A DNA stretch of 64,000 nucleotides, taken from positions 1,436,442 through 1,500,441 of the forward strand of contig CAUYUJ010000669.1 in assembly GCA_963575745.1 (NCBI GenBank), written 5' to 3'. The notes beneath the pieces are model-generated. The model was not told the origin of the DNA, did not search any database, and worked only from the letters and a program-made list of their open reading frames with translations. Position 1 is the first letter of the stretch. Each line of letters opens with the position of its first letter. The translations under genes were made by a program, and so were the position numbers. The DNA is from Prorocentrum cordatum (Eukaryota; Sar; Dinophyceae; Prorocentrales; Prorocentraceae). This document shows, piece after piece, positions 52,001 to 60,348 of the stretch.

Positions 52001-53365
52001 CGATCGTGTCCCGAGCAAGGTCGGCCTATTCGAGGAGTCGGTGATCATCGACAACGCGAGCTGGCTCTTTCGGATCCTCGAGGCCTTGAAGCTGGCCACG
52101 CCAGCCGAAGCCTCTCTCTGGGATTTCGACCTCGGCGAGTACAAGAGGGCTTTCGGCGAGGCGGCCAAGCACCTGTCGCTGAGCCGCCTCCGCCCGCACC
52201 TGTACTCGCTCCGCCACGGGGGGGCCTCGGAGGACATCATCCGCGGGCTCCGTACGCCGGAGCAGGTGCAACGCAGGGGCAGATGGGGCCACAGCAGCAG
52301 CATGAAGCGGCACGCAAAGGAGTCGAAGCTACTCGCCGAGCTGCACTGGGTTCCAGCCGCCACGCTGTCGTTCGGCAAGTTGGTCGAGGCGAACTTCAAA
52401 GCGGTGATCGAGGGCGCCCTGGCCAGCGGCCCGCATCCGCTGCGCTCCCAGCTGCCCGCCGCCCTGGCCAGCCTGGTCGGCGCCCGACCCAGCCTGGCGG
52501 CGGCGGCCAGCCGCGGCCGCAAGCGGCGCCGCCGCTGATAGCGGCCCCAGGGGCCGTGCGGGCCCACATGCTGGCTGCTTTCCGCAAGGCTGTAGGCGCG
52601 GGGCGGCTGCACAGGCGGTTCGTCTTCGTCGAGCTGTTCTGCGGCAAGGGCTGCATCACGGCAGCGCTGAAATCTGACGGCTTCTCGGCAATCGGGTTCG
52701 ACATCGGCCGCGGGGCTCACGAGAATCATTTGGTGCATGAGTTTTTTGAGGTGCTTCATGGATGGGTCACATCCGGCTGCATAGCCGGCATCTGGCTCGG
52801 GACGCCTTGCACGACGTGGAGTCAGGCCCTGCGCCGGCCTCTGCGCTCGCGGCGGCATCCCATGGGGCTGCCTGGGCTTTCGGCGGGCGAGCTGGCGAGG
52901 CTGGAGGTGGTCAACTCGACCTTCAAATTCACGTGCAAGGTCATCCGCCTCGCTATGAAGTGGAAAGTTGCTGTGTACCTTGAGAATCCCGCGGGCTCCT
53001 TGATGTGGCACGCTCCTGAACTGGCCCGGCTTTTGCGGGCGCCTTACGCCCAGAAGATTCAGCTTCACATGTGCCAGTACGGGGCGCCGTGGCGGAAGGC
53101 GACCAGCGTCGCCGCCTGGAATTCGCTGCCGTTGCTGAACCTCAGTATCCGCTGCTCTGGTCGATCAGGTATTTGCTCGATGTCTAAAAAACCACATGTG
53201 ATCCTGTCCGGGCACGCCCCTCACGGTCCTCACTTCACTCGTCTGGCGGCTGAGTACCCCAAAGCTTTCGCCCAGAAGTTCAGTCGTGTGATGCAGCGAT
53301 CGTTCGAAGATAAACGTGCTCGGAGGTTTTCAAAGTATGCTGTTGATATGGCATTGGGTTCATAA
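49001..53365 (+). CDS. RT-RNase H, with methyltransferase-like domain in the same open frame
   Basis: The frame has no ATG near its start; GTG 49,001 follows the gag stop in the -1 frame, so expression by frameshift is likely. RT landmarks: G-L-F-F-V-K-K-K-S-G, D-L-D-V-A-F-Y-H-M-Q-L-P (box A), L-P-M-G-F-S-W-A-L (box B), and A-Y-V-D-N-F (box C, codons 50,225-50,236), where the second catalytic Asp is Asn. RNase H: C-T-D-A-S-P-F, L-S-D-N-L-P, and W-V-P-S-E-L-N-P-A-D-P-V-S-R-G ending near 51,270. From there to about 52,540 the frame is open only because the recombinase gene in another frame has few stops. A second real domain begins at about 52,610 (methyltransferase-like). How that domain is translated is unclear. 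Confidence 0.9.
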   Translation: MNVRQVEARGPAFTLDSLEGLQGPPGLLKVGGTKHRRDVPDGRHRDIFPLPIPEFLEASPAAGPLSRAVRRRVLRAEHDKHLIRDCIATLNKTYGCASLGSEFSNAGQKAAVDNIIATCRAVGAPPVDPAAPHLFSKGALSALLDGSALYSSDGGAVTSFSRDLVSWPTGRTDPVPLESLASGPVLKQLEAWQYQMLRPESEARALQKEICPRGPHVDPVLKNSPWRYAEFLADMSSRGMLSWERAMGRQGNLGLFFVKKKSGAQRIIFDTRVANCRFVDPPSTRLPSPSAFASLEAEGGPLYVASGDLDVAFYHMQLPKGMEHMFSLPCIDSSYLQKFHIPGVPDGAGVTMLPCVRVLPMGFSWALHLCQNVLEGALDKGGFKRDEQVLDGRPGVVLRYPGDTASAAYVDNFLTLGHDPGTVASRLNIVVKQLRGLGLVVHELEGASKDREFLGMSLRGGRYLSVKSRNIWRLRYALDDLLARPRVSGHLLRVIAGHITWTSLVRRECLSLLHATYAYIQSAGPTPCCLWSSVRQELESVRNLLPLLCVDLQADWHPYVACTDASPFGLGVVRRKMSPVQVQELGRQKERFRFKIEGGAQARRRALEEVGMDEETKMILEREEGPLWALNEEEPDPSTGEFLEVPRQLLRPGCWSCASATHVEMGPNILFLEGEALVMGFKNVLRSCKAHGRRILILSDNLPLVLAAGKGRAKSVHLRQCLYRICALSLATGSRLAVRWVPSELNPADPVSRGEVGWFSGARSYGPSWPHGSLAVGAADAGRGLRAPAAALRAGGADVPGAGGLRSEARAGPGGCTGGSGRAAVHRAVDPGECRDPALDGQELPDGSRGLCGLLLGAPPGLELDIGAGRAAGGVLRPDVPPGRERQHGVPAPGGAQPCDAGLVQGGASGAAAGQAVCHRVGPPGSGTHAAAAAEVCLLCDRGHAGQLGPGANGHLRDPELPVLPAAWRGAPPPGPQPGPASRGRGAGVRQVGAPAARRGRSCPEQGRPIRGVGDHRQRELALSDPRGLEAGHASRSLSLGFRPRRVQEGFRRGGQAPVAEPPPPAPVLAPPRGGLGGHHPRAPYAGAGATQGQMGPQQQHEAARKGVEATRRAALGSSRHAVVRQVGRGELQSGDRGRPGQRPASAALPAARRPGQPGRRPTQPGGGGQPRPQAAPPLIAAPGAVRAHMLAAFRKAVGAGRLHRRFVFVELFCGKGCITAALKSDGFSAIGFDIGRGAHENHLVHEFFEVLHGWVTSGCIAGIWLGTPCTTWSQALRRPLRSRRHPMGLPGLSAGELARLEVVNSTFKFTCKVIRLAMKWKVAVYLENPAGSLMWHAPELARLLRAPYAQKIQLHMCQYGAPWRKATSVAAWNSLPLLNLSIRCSGRSGICSMSKKPHVILSGHAPHGPHFTRLAAEYPKAFAQKFSRVMQRSFEDKRARRFSKYAVDMALGS
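51294..52538 (+). CDS. Tyrosine recombinase (phage-integrase fold), nucleophile apparently lost
   Basis: 414 residues from ATG 51,294, nested in a different frame inside the RT frame. It should resolve and integrate the circular cDNA. The N-terminal part is a SAM-like core-binding region (L-P-S-T-A-K-N-Y...F). The catalytic region has the first Arg in Y-L-R-P-G-E-A-L and the box II motif L-Y-S-L-R-H-G-G-A-S (Arg codon 52,212). In R-G-R-W-G-H-S-S-S-M-K-R-H-A-K-E the position expected for the nucleophilic Tyr is His (CAC at 52,311). No Tyr occurs anywhere between box II and the C-terminus. The tail is Ala/Pro-rich and then basic. The protein is therefore probably inactive, or uses a non-standard residue. 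Confidence 0.88.
   Translation: MARPGRMAASRLVLLTLGAGCGLLLPPCAQGARTSRAPAASALKRERAQAAAQVARAALRFTGLSTLENAAILPSTAKNYQMALEAFAAFCSARRRDWSSTSELDALLVEYFDQMYLLGENGNTGSQLLAALSHVMPVLYKAVPRVLPRAKRCAIAWARRAPAHTRLPLPRCACFAIAGMLASWGLARMAICVILSFLCYLRPGEALRLRGRSLVQPAAAAGQVYDKWALLLHDVVDRVPSKVGLFEESVIIDNASWLFRILEALKLATPAEASLWDFDLGEYKRAFGEAAKHLSLSRLRPHLYSLRHGGASEDIIRGLRTPEQVQRRGRWGHSSSMKRHAKESKLLAELHWVPAATLSFGKLVEANFKAVIEGALASGPHPLRSQLPAALASLVGARPSLAAAASRGRKRRRR
52610..53365 (+). other. C5-methyltransferase-like domain of the retroelement
   Basis: V-E-L-F-C-G-K-G-C-I (52,628) matches SAM motif I. I-W-L-G-T-P-C-T-T-W-S (Cys codon 52,808) matches the motif IV P-C loop. Y-L-E-N-P-A-G-S (about 52,975) matches motif VI E-N-P/V. 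All three key C5-cytosine methyltransferase motifs are present and ordered. A target-recognition domain is not obvious. The methyltransferase described in classical DIRS elements is Dam-like, so this type is notable. Confidence 0.75.
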
Positions 53366-53424
53366 GGAAGTTATTCGGCCTCCTTCTGACTATCGACCAG
53401 TCGGCCAGCTCACCATATGGGTAT

Positions 53425-53534
53425 GGGTGTGTGCTCTCGGCTCGGCGTTCCTCGGCATCGATGTCTCGAAGTCACTTGCCTGGTCAGCCCCTCACACAAA
53501 AATGAGCCTGGCGGGAGAGAACGGTAGGCGAGCT
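53425..53534 (+). repeat. Split direct repeat B1
   Basis: 110 bp starting GGGTGTGTGCTCTCGG, identical to B2 at 53,720-53,829. Confidence 0.95.
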
Positions 53535-53541
53535 GTCACAT

Positions 53542-53600
53542 TTTACATGTTTAGGCATAGCCCATCCTGGATCCCGCCGCAACTGCCACGCTCAAGTCTT
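53542..53600 (+). repeat. Split direct repeat A2
   Basis: 59 bp identical to A1. It follows B1 after 7 bases (GTCACAT), so B1-A2 preserves the circle junction. Confidence 0.95.
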
Positions 53601-53719
53601 CCCTCCCTCCCCCCCCTCTCTCGCGTGCCTCGGTGGGTGTGTGTCTGTGCTGTGTTTCTCTCTCCGTTCCCTCCTCTGTTATATTGCTCAGCAAGCTGTA
53701 AACGCAATTTCTTTAAGCA

Positions 53720-53827
53720 GGGTGTGTGCTCTCGGCTCGGCGTTCCTCGGCATCGATGTCTCGAAGTCACTTGCCTGGTCAGCCCCTCACACAAAAATGA
53801 GCCTGGCGGGAGAGAACGGTAGGCGAG

Positions 53828-53829
<2 letters not shown>
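53720..53829 (+). repeat. Split direct repeat B2 (right end)
   Basis: Identical to B1. The element ends here against an (AT)n run. Confidence 0.95.

Positions 53830-53863
<34 letters not shown>
53830..53863 (+). repeat. (AT)n microsatellite
   Basis: Pure alternating AT directly abutting the right end of the retroelement. Confidence 0.95.
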
Positions 53864-53866
<3 letters not shown>

Positions 53867-54185
53867 ACTGTTTCACAGGTGCGGGAATACCCGAAGACCC
53901 ATACAGACACACATAACTATAGCAGTAGAGAGTGAGGGAGGTATACACATAGAGGGATGTGTAGCAGTAGTGACAGGGTTGCACATGTGGGTTCACATGT
54001 GTACCGTGTTCGGAGTAGCTCAGTATATCTGTAACCAGTCACTGGCATATATATAATGCAAGTATGCGTACTCATATAATGTTGTGCAGTGTAACTAAGT
54101 ATGGTCAAGCATATGTGTACACATTTATATATATATATACATACATACATACATACATACATACATCCATACACACATACATACA

Positions 54186-54219
<34 letters not shown>

Positions 54220-54268
54220 CATATATATATATACATGCGTATATACCATACAATTTGTTATTGCTGTA
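53864..54268. other. AT-richer spacer with (ATAC)n tract
   Basis: Unique-looking AT-rich sequence, then an (ATAC)n run at about 54,132-54,216. No gene recognised. Confidence 0.6.
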
Positions 54269-55640
54269 TCGAAGACGCCTACGGCGAATCATCGCCGCCC
54301 CCTGCCTTTTTTGGAAGCGCCGATGTGGCCGAACGTTGAGGCCAGACCTGCCAAGCTATCGGACCATGCGCTCCCCGAATCGGTTTGGAAAGCTTCCGGG
54401 GAACACGTGGGCATCTTGAAGGTCATCTTGGCGCCCGGAGGCCATTTTGACTCTGTCGGGCCTTCTTGGAGGACGTCATGGAGGTCTCTTTGGCCGTCTT
54501 GGAGGCAATTTTGCGCGTCTTGGAGGCCTCTTGGGCCGTCTTGGAGGCCTCTTGGGGCCGTTTTGGGCCTCTTGGGCGATCTTTGGGGGCACTTGGGCCG
54601 TCTCGGGCCGTCGGAAGGCAGAAAAAAAACAAATGCCACATTCCTGCAAGAACTTATGGATTTCCGCCTTTTCGGGCCTTCCTGGAGGCCCTCTTGCAGG
54701 TCTCTTGGGCCGTCTTGGGCCATCTTAGTGCCATCTTCGGCCGTCTTGGTGGGCCCCTGGCCCGTCCGACGCCGTCGGAAGCCGTTCGGGGGGCCTCTCT
54801 GAGCCGACTTGGGGCCCTCTTGGAAAACTCCAGAGCCGTCTTGGAGGCCACCTGGGGCGTCTTAAAGGCCTCCTGGGCCGTATTGGGGGCCTCTTGGGGC
54901 CGTCTTGGGGGCCTCTTGGGCCGTATCGGACCGTCTTGGAGGCTTCTCGGGCGACCTTGGAGGTATCTTGGACTTTCTTGGATGCCGTCTTGGATGCCGT
55001 CTTGGAACATATTGGGCGGACTTGGAGGCCATCTTGGACCATCTTGGGGGCCGTCTTGGGCCAACGTGGCCATCTTGGAGGCCATCTTCAGCCGTCTTGG
55101 AGGACCCATTGGGGAATTCGGGCTCTGGGCAGGTGGCCGGCGAGACGGGCCCAAGCCCCAGGGGGAGTTCTCCTGGAAAAAAGAACCAAAGCCCAAACCG
55201 AGAGGATTCAGCACGCCAGGCACCCCTGCGATGAATCGACAGGGGGCGGCGGATGTCGAATGGTTTTCGGCCCATCCCGCCACCGTGCCTGGGTTGTGAG
55301 TGTGAAGCCTATCAGATGTTCGTTGGGATCTCGTGGGAGGCCTCTTGGAGGCAGATTGGAGGCCTTTGGGGGACCTTTTTGTGACCTCGTGTTACCTCTT
55401 TTGGGCCTTTGGGGGGCTTCTTGGGGCCTCTTGGGGTTCTCTGGGGGGCCTCCTGGCCTTCCTGGGCGCCTCTTGAGGCCTCCTGGGGCCTCTTGGGGCT
55501 GAAAGCTTGTTTTTTTTGTTCGTGCTCCCTCTCTTGGGGCCGTCTTGGGGCCGTCTTGGGCCCTCTTGGGCCCTCCTGGGCCGTCTTTGGCCCTCTTGGG
55601 CCGTCTTGGGGCTGGGCTCTCTTGGAAGCATAATGTAGGG
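54269..55640 (+). repeat. CTTGGG higher-order repeat, near full-length paralogue of 3,955-5,735
   Basis: Begins with the same coding-like head (TATCGAAGACGCC) as 3,955. CTTGGG arrays follow with spacer B at 54,608-54,670. The conserved block near 55,125-55,300 (containing CATCCCGCCACCGTG at 55,273) corresponds to 4,935-5,110. CCTCTTGGGG units, spacer A at about 55,498 and CCGTCTTGGG units complete it. Same order and orientation in both places, so this is a true dispersed unit. Confidence 0.88.
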
Positions 55641-55733
55641 TCCGGAATTATAAAGCGGGGCCTCTCCCCCCCCCCCCCTGACCTCTCCCGGGGGGGGGGA
55701 TAGCGCCCCCGGCAGGGACTATTTTATTATTCT

Positions 55734-55804
<71 letters not shown>

Positions 55805-56479
55805 TTCGGTTTTTCGAAGGTTTTTCGTCGACCCTCGATCTTCGGAGGTTTCTTCGATTCTTCAAGCTTACGCCACATCCGCCGACCCCTTGTTTTTTTT
55901 TCTGGGGCGATCGCCGGTTTTGGGAGGGGCTCTGTTGGAGGCTCTGTGAGGCGGCCGGAGGGGTTCATGAGTGGTCTGGATGTCATCTTGGTCGATCATT
56001 TTTTTTTTTGGTTCTTCTTCCTTTCTCTGGCGCGTCGGGGTCCTCTTGGATTGCCTGTGGGCCTTCTTGGGAGGTCTCAGGGGTCGTTTTGGAGCTCCGG
56101 AGCGAGCCCATGGACTTGGGCGCCTCGTGGGTCGTCTTGGCGCCCTTTTGGGGACGTCTTGGGAGCCTCTGGGCCCTGGACGGCAATGCGGGACGACGTC
56201 GCGTTCACACTGCGACGCAAAGAAGGGCACCCTGAAATGCAAGACATGCAAATGATGTCCAATCGGACGCGCGTACTGGGGAGGAAAAGGAGGAGGGGGA
56301 GAAGAGGATGGGGGGGGTGGCGGAGGATGGCGGGGAGAAACATCGAAGAGGATGAGGTGAAGCGGACAGGAAAAGGAGGAGGGGGACGAGGAGGAAGTGG
56401 AGGAGAAGGAGGGGGAGGAGGGGACACTGAGATGGGCCTCTGGGTCATGGGTTAGAGCTTTCTTGCGTGTGTAACGGGA
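55641..56479. other. Homopolymer, CCG/GTC triplets and CTTGGG fragments
   Basis: C- and G-runs near 55,665-55,700 form an inverted repeat. A (CCG)n(GTC)n microsatellite spans 55,738-55,802; the block after it (TTTTTCG...CCTCGATCTTCGGAGG) recurs at 59,845-59,905. A short CTTGGG-like stretch lies at 56,040-56,175 and a purine tract at 56,280-56,430. Confidence 0.7.
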
Positions 56480-56600
56480 TCTCTTGGGGGGCTTCTCGTG
56501 GGACAGTTTCGAAGCCTCTTGGGAGCTGTTCTGGGGCCTTGTGGGGCCCTCCTGGAGGCCTTTTGGGGCTTCTTGGGGGCGTCTTGGGAGCCTCCTGTTA
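56480..56600 (+). repeat. CTTGGG array fragment
   Basis: About ten degenerate CTTGGG units. Confidence 0.65.
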
Positions 56601-56983
56601 ATCAGCTATGCCAGTTGTCAATAAACTGAAGGTGCGCGGCGTTCAATCGAGCTTCTCGGGCTTACGCCACACCGTCGACCCCTCGTATTCTTGGGGAGTC
56701 CGACGTTGGAGCGCTCCTCTTCTCCTCCTCTTCCTCCTCCTCTCTTTTCGTCTCCTCCTCTTCCTCCTCTCCCTTCTCTTCCTTCCAATTCGTCCGCCAG
56801 GGGGGCTGGAGTCTTGAATGTCCCGAACGAGTGGTACCAGGAGAGTCGTTGGGGCCCTCCTCTTTCTTCTTCAGATGGGGTCGAACGATCCACTTCCTAG
56901 TGTGAGTCGTTGTGGGCCGTCTTTGGAGCCTCTTGGGCCCTTCGCCCTCTTGGGCTGTCCTGGGCGCCTCGTAGCAGCGTCTT
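56601..56983. other. Intergenic with (CTC)n tract
   Basis: Pyrimidine tract TCCTCTTCCTCC at about 56,715-56,790, then a short CTTGGG stretch at 56,918-56,970. Confidence 0.55.
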
Positions 56984-57117
56984 GACCCCCCCGGGGGATC
57001 CGGCGCATCCGGCCGGACCCCCCCCCCCTCCAAAACGACCGGACCGGGCTCCTGGGGGAGGGGTTTGGGGAGGGGGAAGCATCTCACACGCCCATGACCC
57101 CAAGGGGTCGGCGGATT
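56984..57117 (+). repeat. ~130-bp dispersed repeat abutting the zinc-finger gene
   Basis: Runs from TGACCCCCCCGGGGGATCC to ATGACCCCAAGGGGTCGGCGGATT and recurs at 59,358-59,514. CCCTCCAAAACGACCGGACC and GAGGGGTTTGGGGAGGGGG are shared nearly exactly. It ends just upstream of the zinc-finger ORF, where CCCCAAG/GGG could serve as a 3' splice site. Confidence 0.75.
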
Positions 57118-57169
57118 CACGACGAATGAGTTCGCCGCGAAGTCGGGCCCGAGCTTCTGCTGCGACTGC

Positions 57170-58471
57170 ATGGAGAATTTGAAGGGGGCAGGAGAAAAGT
57201 GGTGCACGACTTGTGAGCAATGGGCTGAGATGGCGTCCACAGTGGCGGGAGGGGGGGTCGAAAGGAATAGAGTGTTCGTGCGGACAAGCAAATGCGACCG
57301 GTGCGCAGGGCCCGCCGCCGCACGGAAGTCACGGAAGACATCGGAGGCGTGGCGGGGGCAGGTGCAGGAGAAGTTTAAGATTCGATGCGGTGAATGCCTG
57401 GAATTCCTGAAAACGGAGGCAGAAATTGCGGCGAACCAGTATGCGACGAAAAGCGCGGGAGAGAAGCTCTGCAAGAAGTGCGCGGGGAAAAGAAAAGGCG
57501 GGTGGAACAAGTGGAGCAAATCGCAGAAGGAAAGAGAGTGCGAGAACGAGATGAACGCTGCGCGACGAGCTGCGCGCCAACAGAAGCCGCTGAAATGTTC
57601 TGCGTGTCCGTCAGAAGCGGATGGAACAGGGGGGACGTTCACAGACACACGACATTTGACGCCGGATCAACTGCAGAAGTACTACAAAACGGGCGCAGGC
57701 CATAGACCAGTGATGTGCCGATCATGCCAGGAGGAGCACGAGAAGTCGCGGGTGCTACGGTGCTCCGCATGCCCGAAGGGGGCGGATGGAAAGGGACCCG
57801 AAATCATGGACACACGCCATTTGACGGTGAGTCAGAAAAGGCATTATTGGGACACGGGCACGGCGCATCGCCCTGTCATGTGCCACGCGTGCCTGGAAAA
57901 GTCGGAGGCCCAGGTTTTCCGTTGTGGGGCATGCCCGAAGGGGGCGGATGGGAAGGCGCCCGCGTTTACAGACGTGAGCCATTTATCGGACAGTCAGAAA
58001 GAACATTACAGGAGAACGGGCCAAACGCATCGCCCGGTCATGTGCCGCGCGTGCCACGAAAAATCGGAGGCCCAGATTTTCCGTTGTGGAGCATGCCCGA
58101 CGGGGGCGGATGGGAAGGCGCCCGCGTTCACAGACTTGAGCCATTTGTCCGATAACCAGAAAGTACATTATAGGAAGACGGGCCAGGCGCATCGCCCAGT
58201 CGTGTGCCGCGCGTGTCACGATGCGCGCACGGGGGCGAAAAAGTTTGAATGCTCCGCGTGCCCACCGAACGGGGACGGGAAGAAACCAGCGTTTTCAGAC
58301 GGGGGCCATTTGTCGAAAGACCAGAAGAAGAATTATTTCAAGCGAAACAACCCAGTTGTGTGCGCGAAGTGTTTTAAAGCGGGACGAGCGCCGCGGAGAG
58401 ACCCTCCGAAACGCCCGGCGGAACCAAGTGACGAGCATTGCGACAAGGCACGGAAGTTGCGAGGAATCTGA
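57170..58471 (+). CDS. Tandem CxxC zinc-finger protein (Stc1-like repeats), probable cellular gene
   Basis: 433 residues from ATG 57,170. The frame is open back to 57,098 and includes another C-C-D-C just before the ATG, so an upstream exon may add coding sequence. Five consecutive units of ~52 residues (about residues 142-400) each read C-x-A-C-P...D-G...H-L-x-x-x-Q...Y...P-V-x-C-x-x-C. More degenerate CxxC pairs precede them (C-T-T-C, C-D-R-C, C-G-E-C, C-K-K-C). Each unit has two CxxC knuckles that should bind one zinc. Spacing and the H-L/Q-x-x-Y centre resemble the Stc1 domain, which links RNAi to heterochromatin in fission yeast; this is a motif-level resemblance only. Two units (about 57,921 and 58,083) are 162 bp apart and nearly identical in DNA, so the array expanded recently. 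The C-terminus is basic. No introns visible inside. Confidence 0.75.
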   Translation: MENLKGAGEKWCTTCEQWAEMASTVAGGGVERNRVFVRTSKCDRCAGPAAARKSRKTSEAWRGQVQEKFKIRCGECLEFLKTEAEIAANQYATKSAGEKLCKKCAGKRKGGWNKWSKSQKERECENEMNAARRAARQQKPLKCSACPSEADGTGGTFTDTRHLTPDQLQKYYKTGAGHRPVMCRSCQEEHEKSRVLRCSACPKGADGKGPEIMDTRHLTVSQKRHYWDTGTAHRPVMCHACLEKSEAQVFRCGACPKGADGKAPAFTDVSHLSDSQKEHYRRTGQTHRPVMCRACHEKSEAQIFRCGACPTGADGKAPAFTDLSHLSDNQKVHYRKTGQAHRPVVCRACHDARTGAKKFECSACPPNGDGKKPAFSDGGHLSKDQKKNYFKRNNPVVCAKCFKAGRAPRRDPPKRPAEPSDEHCDKARKLRGI

Positions 58472-58689
58472 CCGCTGGGGACGGGATGGATAAGGGGGAC
58501 GTGGAGGAGGGAGGATGGGGGAGCAGCCAAAGGCGGAGAAGGTGAAAAGTGAGCCAGTGGAGGGAATACGAGACAGAAAGCTGAGAGGGGAGACGGGAGG
58601 AGGGGGCGGAAGAGGAGGATGAGAAGGAGCAGGAGAACACGACGAGGACGACAATGGCGGCGACAGACTCGACGGCGTAGGCTGGGCAC
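58472..58689. other. Downstream flank of the zinc-finger gene
   Basis: Purine-rich sequence without a recognisable polyadenylation signal. Confidence 0.4.
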
Positions 58690-59357
58690 CTTTTTGGGGC
58701 CATCTTGGGGGCTTCGTTGACCGTTGTGGGAGCCTCTGGCGCCGTCGTCGTGAGAATCCTCTCGGGGGCCTGCGGGAGGCAGTTTGGAGGCTTCTGGGGA
58801 GCTGTTTTGGGGCAGCTTGGGGCTTTTTTTGGGCTTGTTGGGGGCCTCTTGGGGGCTTCTTGGAGCCTCTTGGAGGCCTCTTGGGGCCTCCTTGGCGCCT
58901 TTTGGGGCGGAAGGCTAGAATTTTAGGTTCGTGGTCCCCGTCTGGAGCCTTTCTTGGGCCCCTCTGTGGGCCCTCTTGGACTGTCTGAAGGCCCTCTTGA
59001 GCCGTTTTGAGGCGCTCTTGGGCCGTGTTGGGGCCCACTTGGGAGCCTCTCGGGTCGTCTTGATGCCGTCTTGGGGGCTTCTTTCGCCGTCTTGGAGCGT
59101 CGGAAGCCCGAAAAAACGCGAAGGCCAAAAACGTTGAAAAAACCAATGGAAATCGACGATTTTGGCCTCTTGGGGCCATCTTGGGAGGCGTCTTGGAAGC
59201 TTCTTGGGGCGTCTTGGAGGCATCTGGGGCCATCTGGAGGCCATCTTGACCGTCTTCGAGTGTTTTTTCGGCGACTCGGGGCCCTCTTGGACCGTCTGCA
59301 GAGCTTCTTGGGAGCCTCTTCGCTCGTTTGCGGCCCCCCCAGCAGACTCTCTGGAGC
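58690..59357 (+). repeat. CTTGGG higher-order repeat array
   Basis: CCTCTTGGGG units, spacer A at about 58,909-58,940, CCCTCTTGG units, spacer B at 59,099-59,165, then more units to 59,310. Confidence 0.85.
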
Positions 59358-59514
59358 GGATGACCCCCCCCGGACCGCGCCGGCGGATCCCGGGGAATCC
59401 GGCCGGACCCCCCCCCCCCCCCCTCCAAAACGACCGGACCAGGCTCCGGGGGGAGGGGTTTGGGGAGGGGGGAAGCATCTCACACGCCGATGACCCCAAG
59501 GGGTCGGCGGATTT
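59358..59514 (+). repeat. ~150-bp dispersed repeat, second copy
   Basis: Relative of 56,984-57,117 with a longer C-run and an additional ~20 bp near its start. Same orientation. Confidence 0.75.
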
Positions 59515-60013
<499 letters not shown>

Positions 60014-60020
<7 letters not shown>

Positions 60021-60175
60021 TGCCCGATATTACCATCCCGAGCCAGGTGTTTCGGAATATTGTCCGACATTTGCCCGATATTGCCATCCCGATTGTTGCG
60101 GGTGCTTCCGATATTATTTGCCCGACATTTGCCCGATATTGCCATCCCGAGCCAAGTGTTTCGGAATCTTCCGTG
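60014..60175 (+). repeat. Tandem GACATTTGCCCGATATTGCC units
   Basis: Three to four copies of a 50-60 bp unit with CATTTGCCCGATATTGCCATC, the first and last ending in AGTGTTTCGGAAT-like sequence. Confidence 0.85.
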
Positions 60176-60348
60176 TCGTCAGAGGCATCGTCCGAGGAGC
60201 ATGGACATTGTTAACTCGTTTCAATTCGTTTGCTCTGTGCAGTGAGGACGTGCCGAATGTGCTGTTTCGAGCCGTTGAGTGGTAGAGTGATGCATTCGGT
60301 TCAGTTGCAACGCAGCCTTTGCAGGCAAATCAGTAGAGAAGAGATTGC
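60176..60348. other. Short intergenic stretch
   Basis: No feature recognised. Confidence 0.35.

Larger units (their letters stand above)
47092..53829 (+). mobile_element. Tyrosine-recombinase retroelement with split direct repeats (PAT/Ngaro layout)
   Basis: The terminal repeats are A1 (47,092-47,150), B1 (53,425-53,534), A2 (53,542-53,600) and B2 (53,720-53,829). A1 equals A2 over 59 bp and B1 equals B2 over 110 bp, with no differences. The A1-ORFs-B1-A2-B2 order is the split direct repeat arrangement of PAT/Ngaro-type elements in the DIRS order. The coding content fits: a membrane-type ORF, Gag, RT-RNase H, tyrosine recombinase and a methyltransferase-like domain. There is no integrase and no LTR. 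Identical repeats suggest recent activity or gene conversion. Confidence 0.92.
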
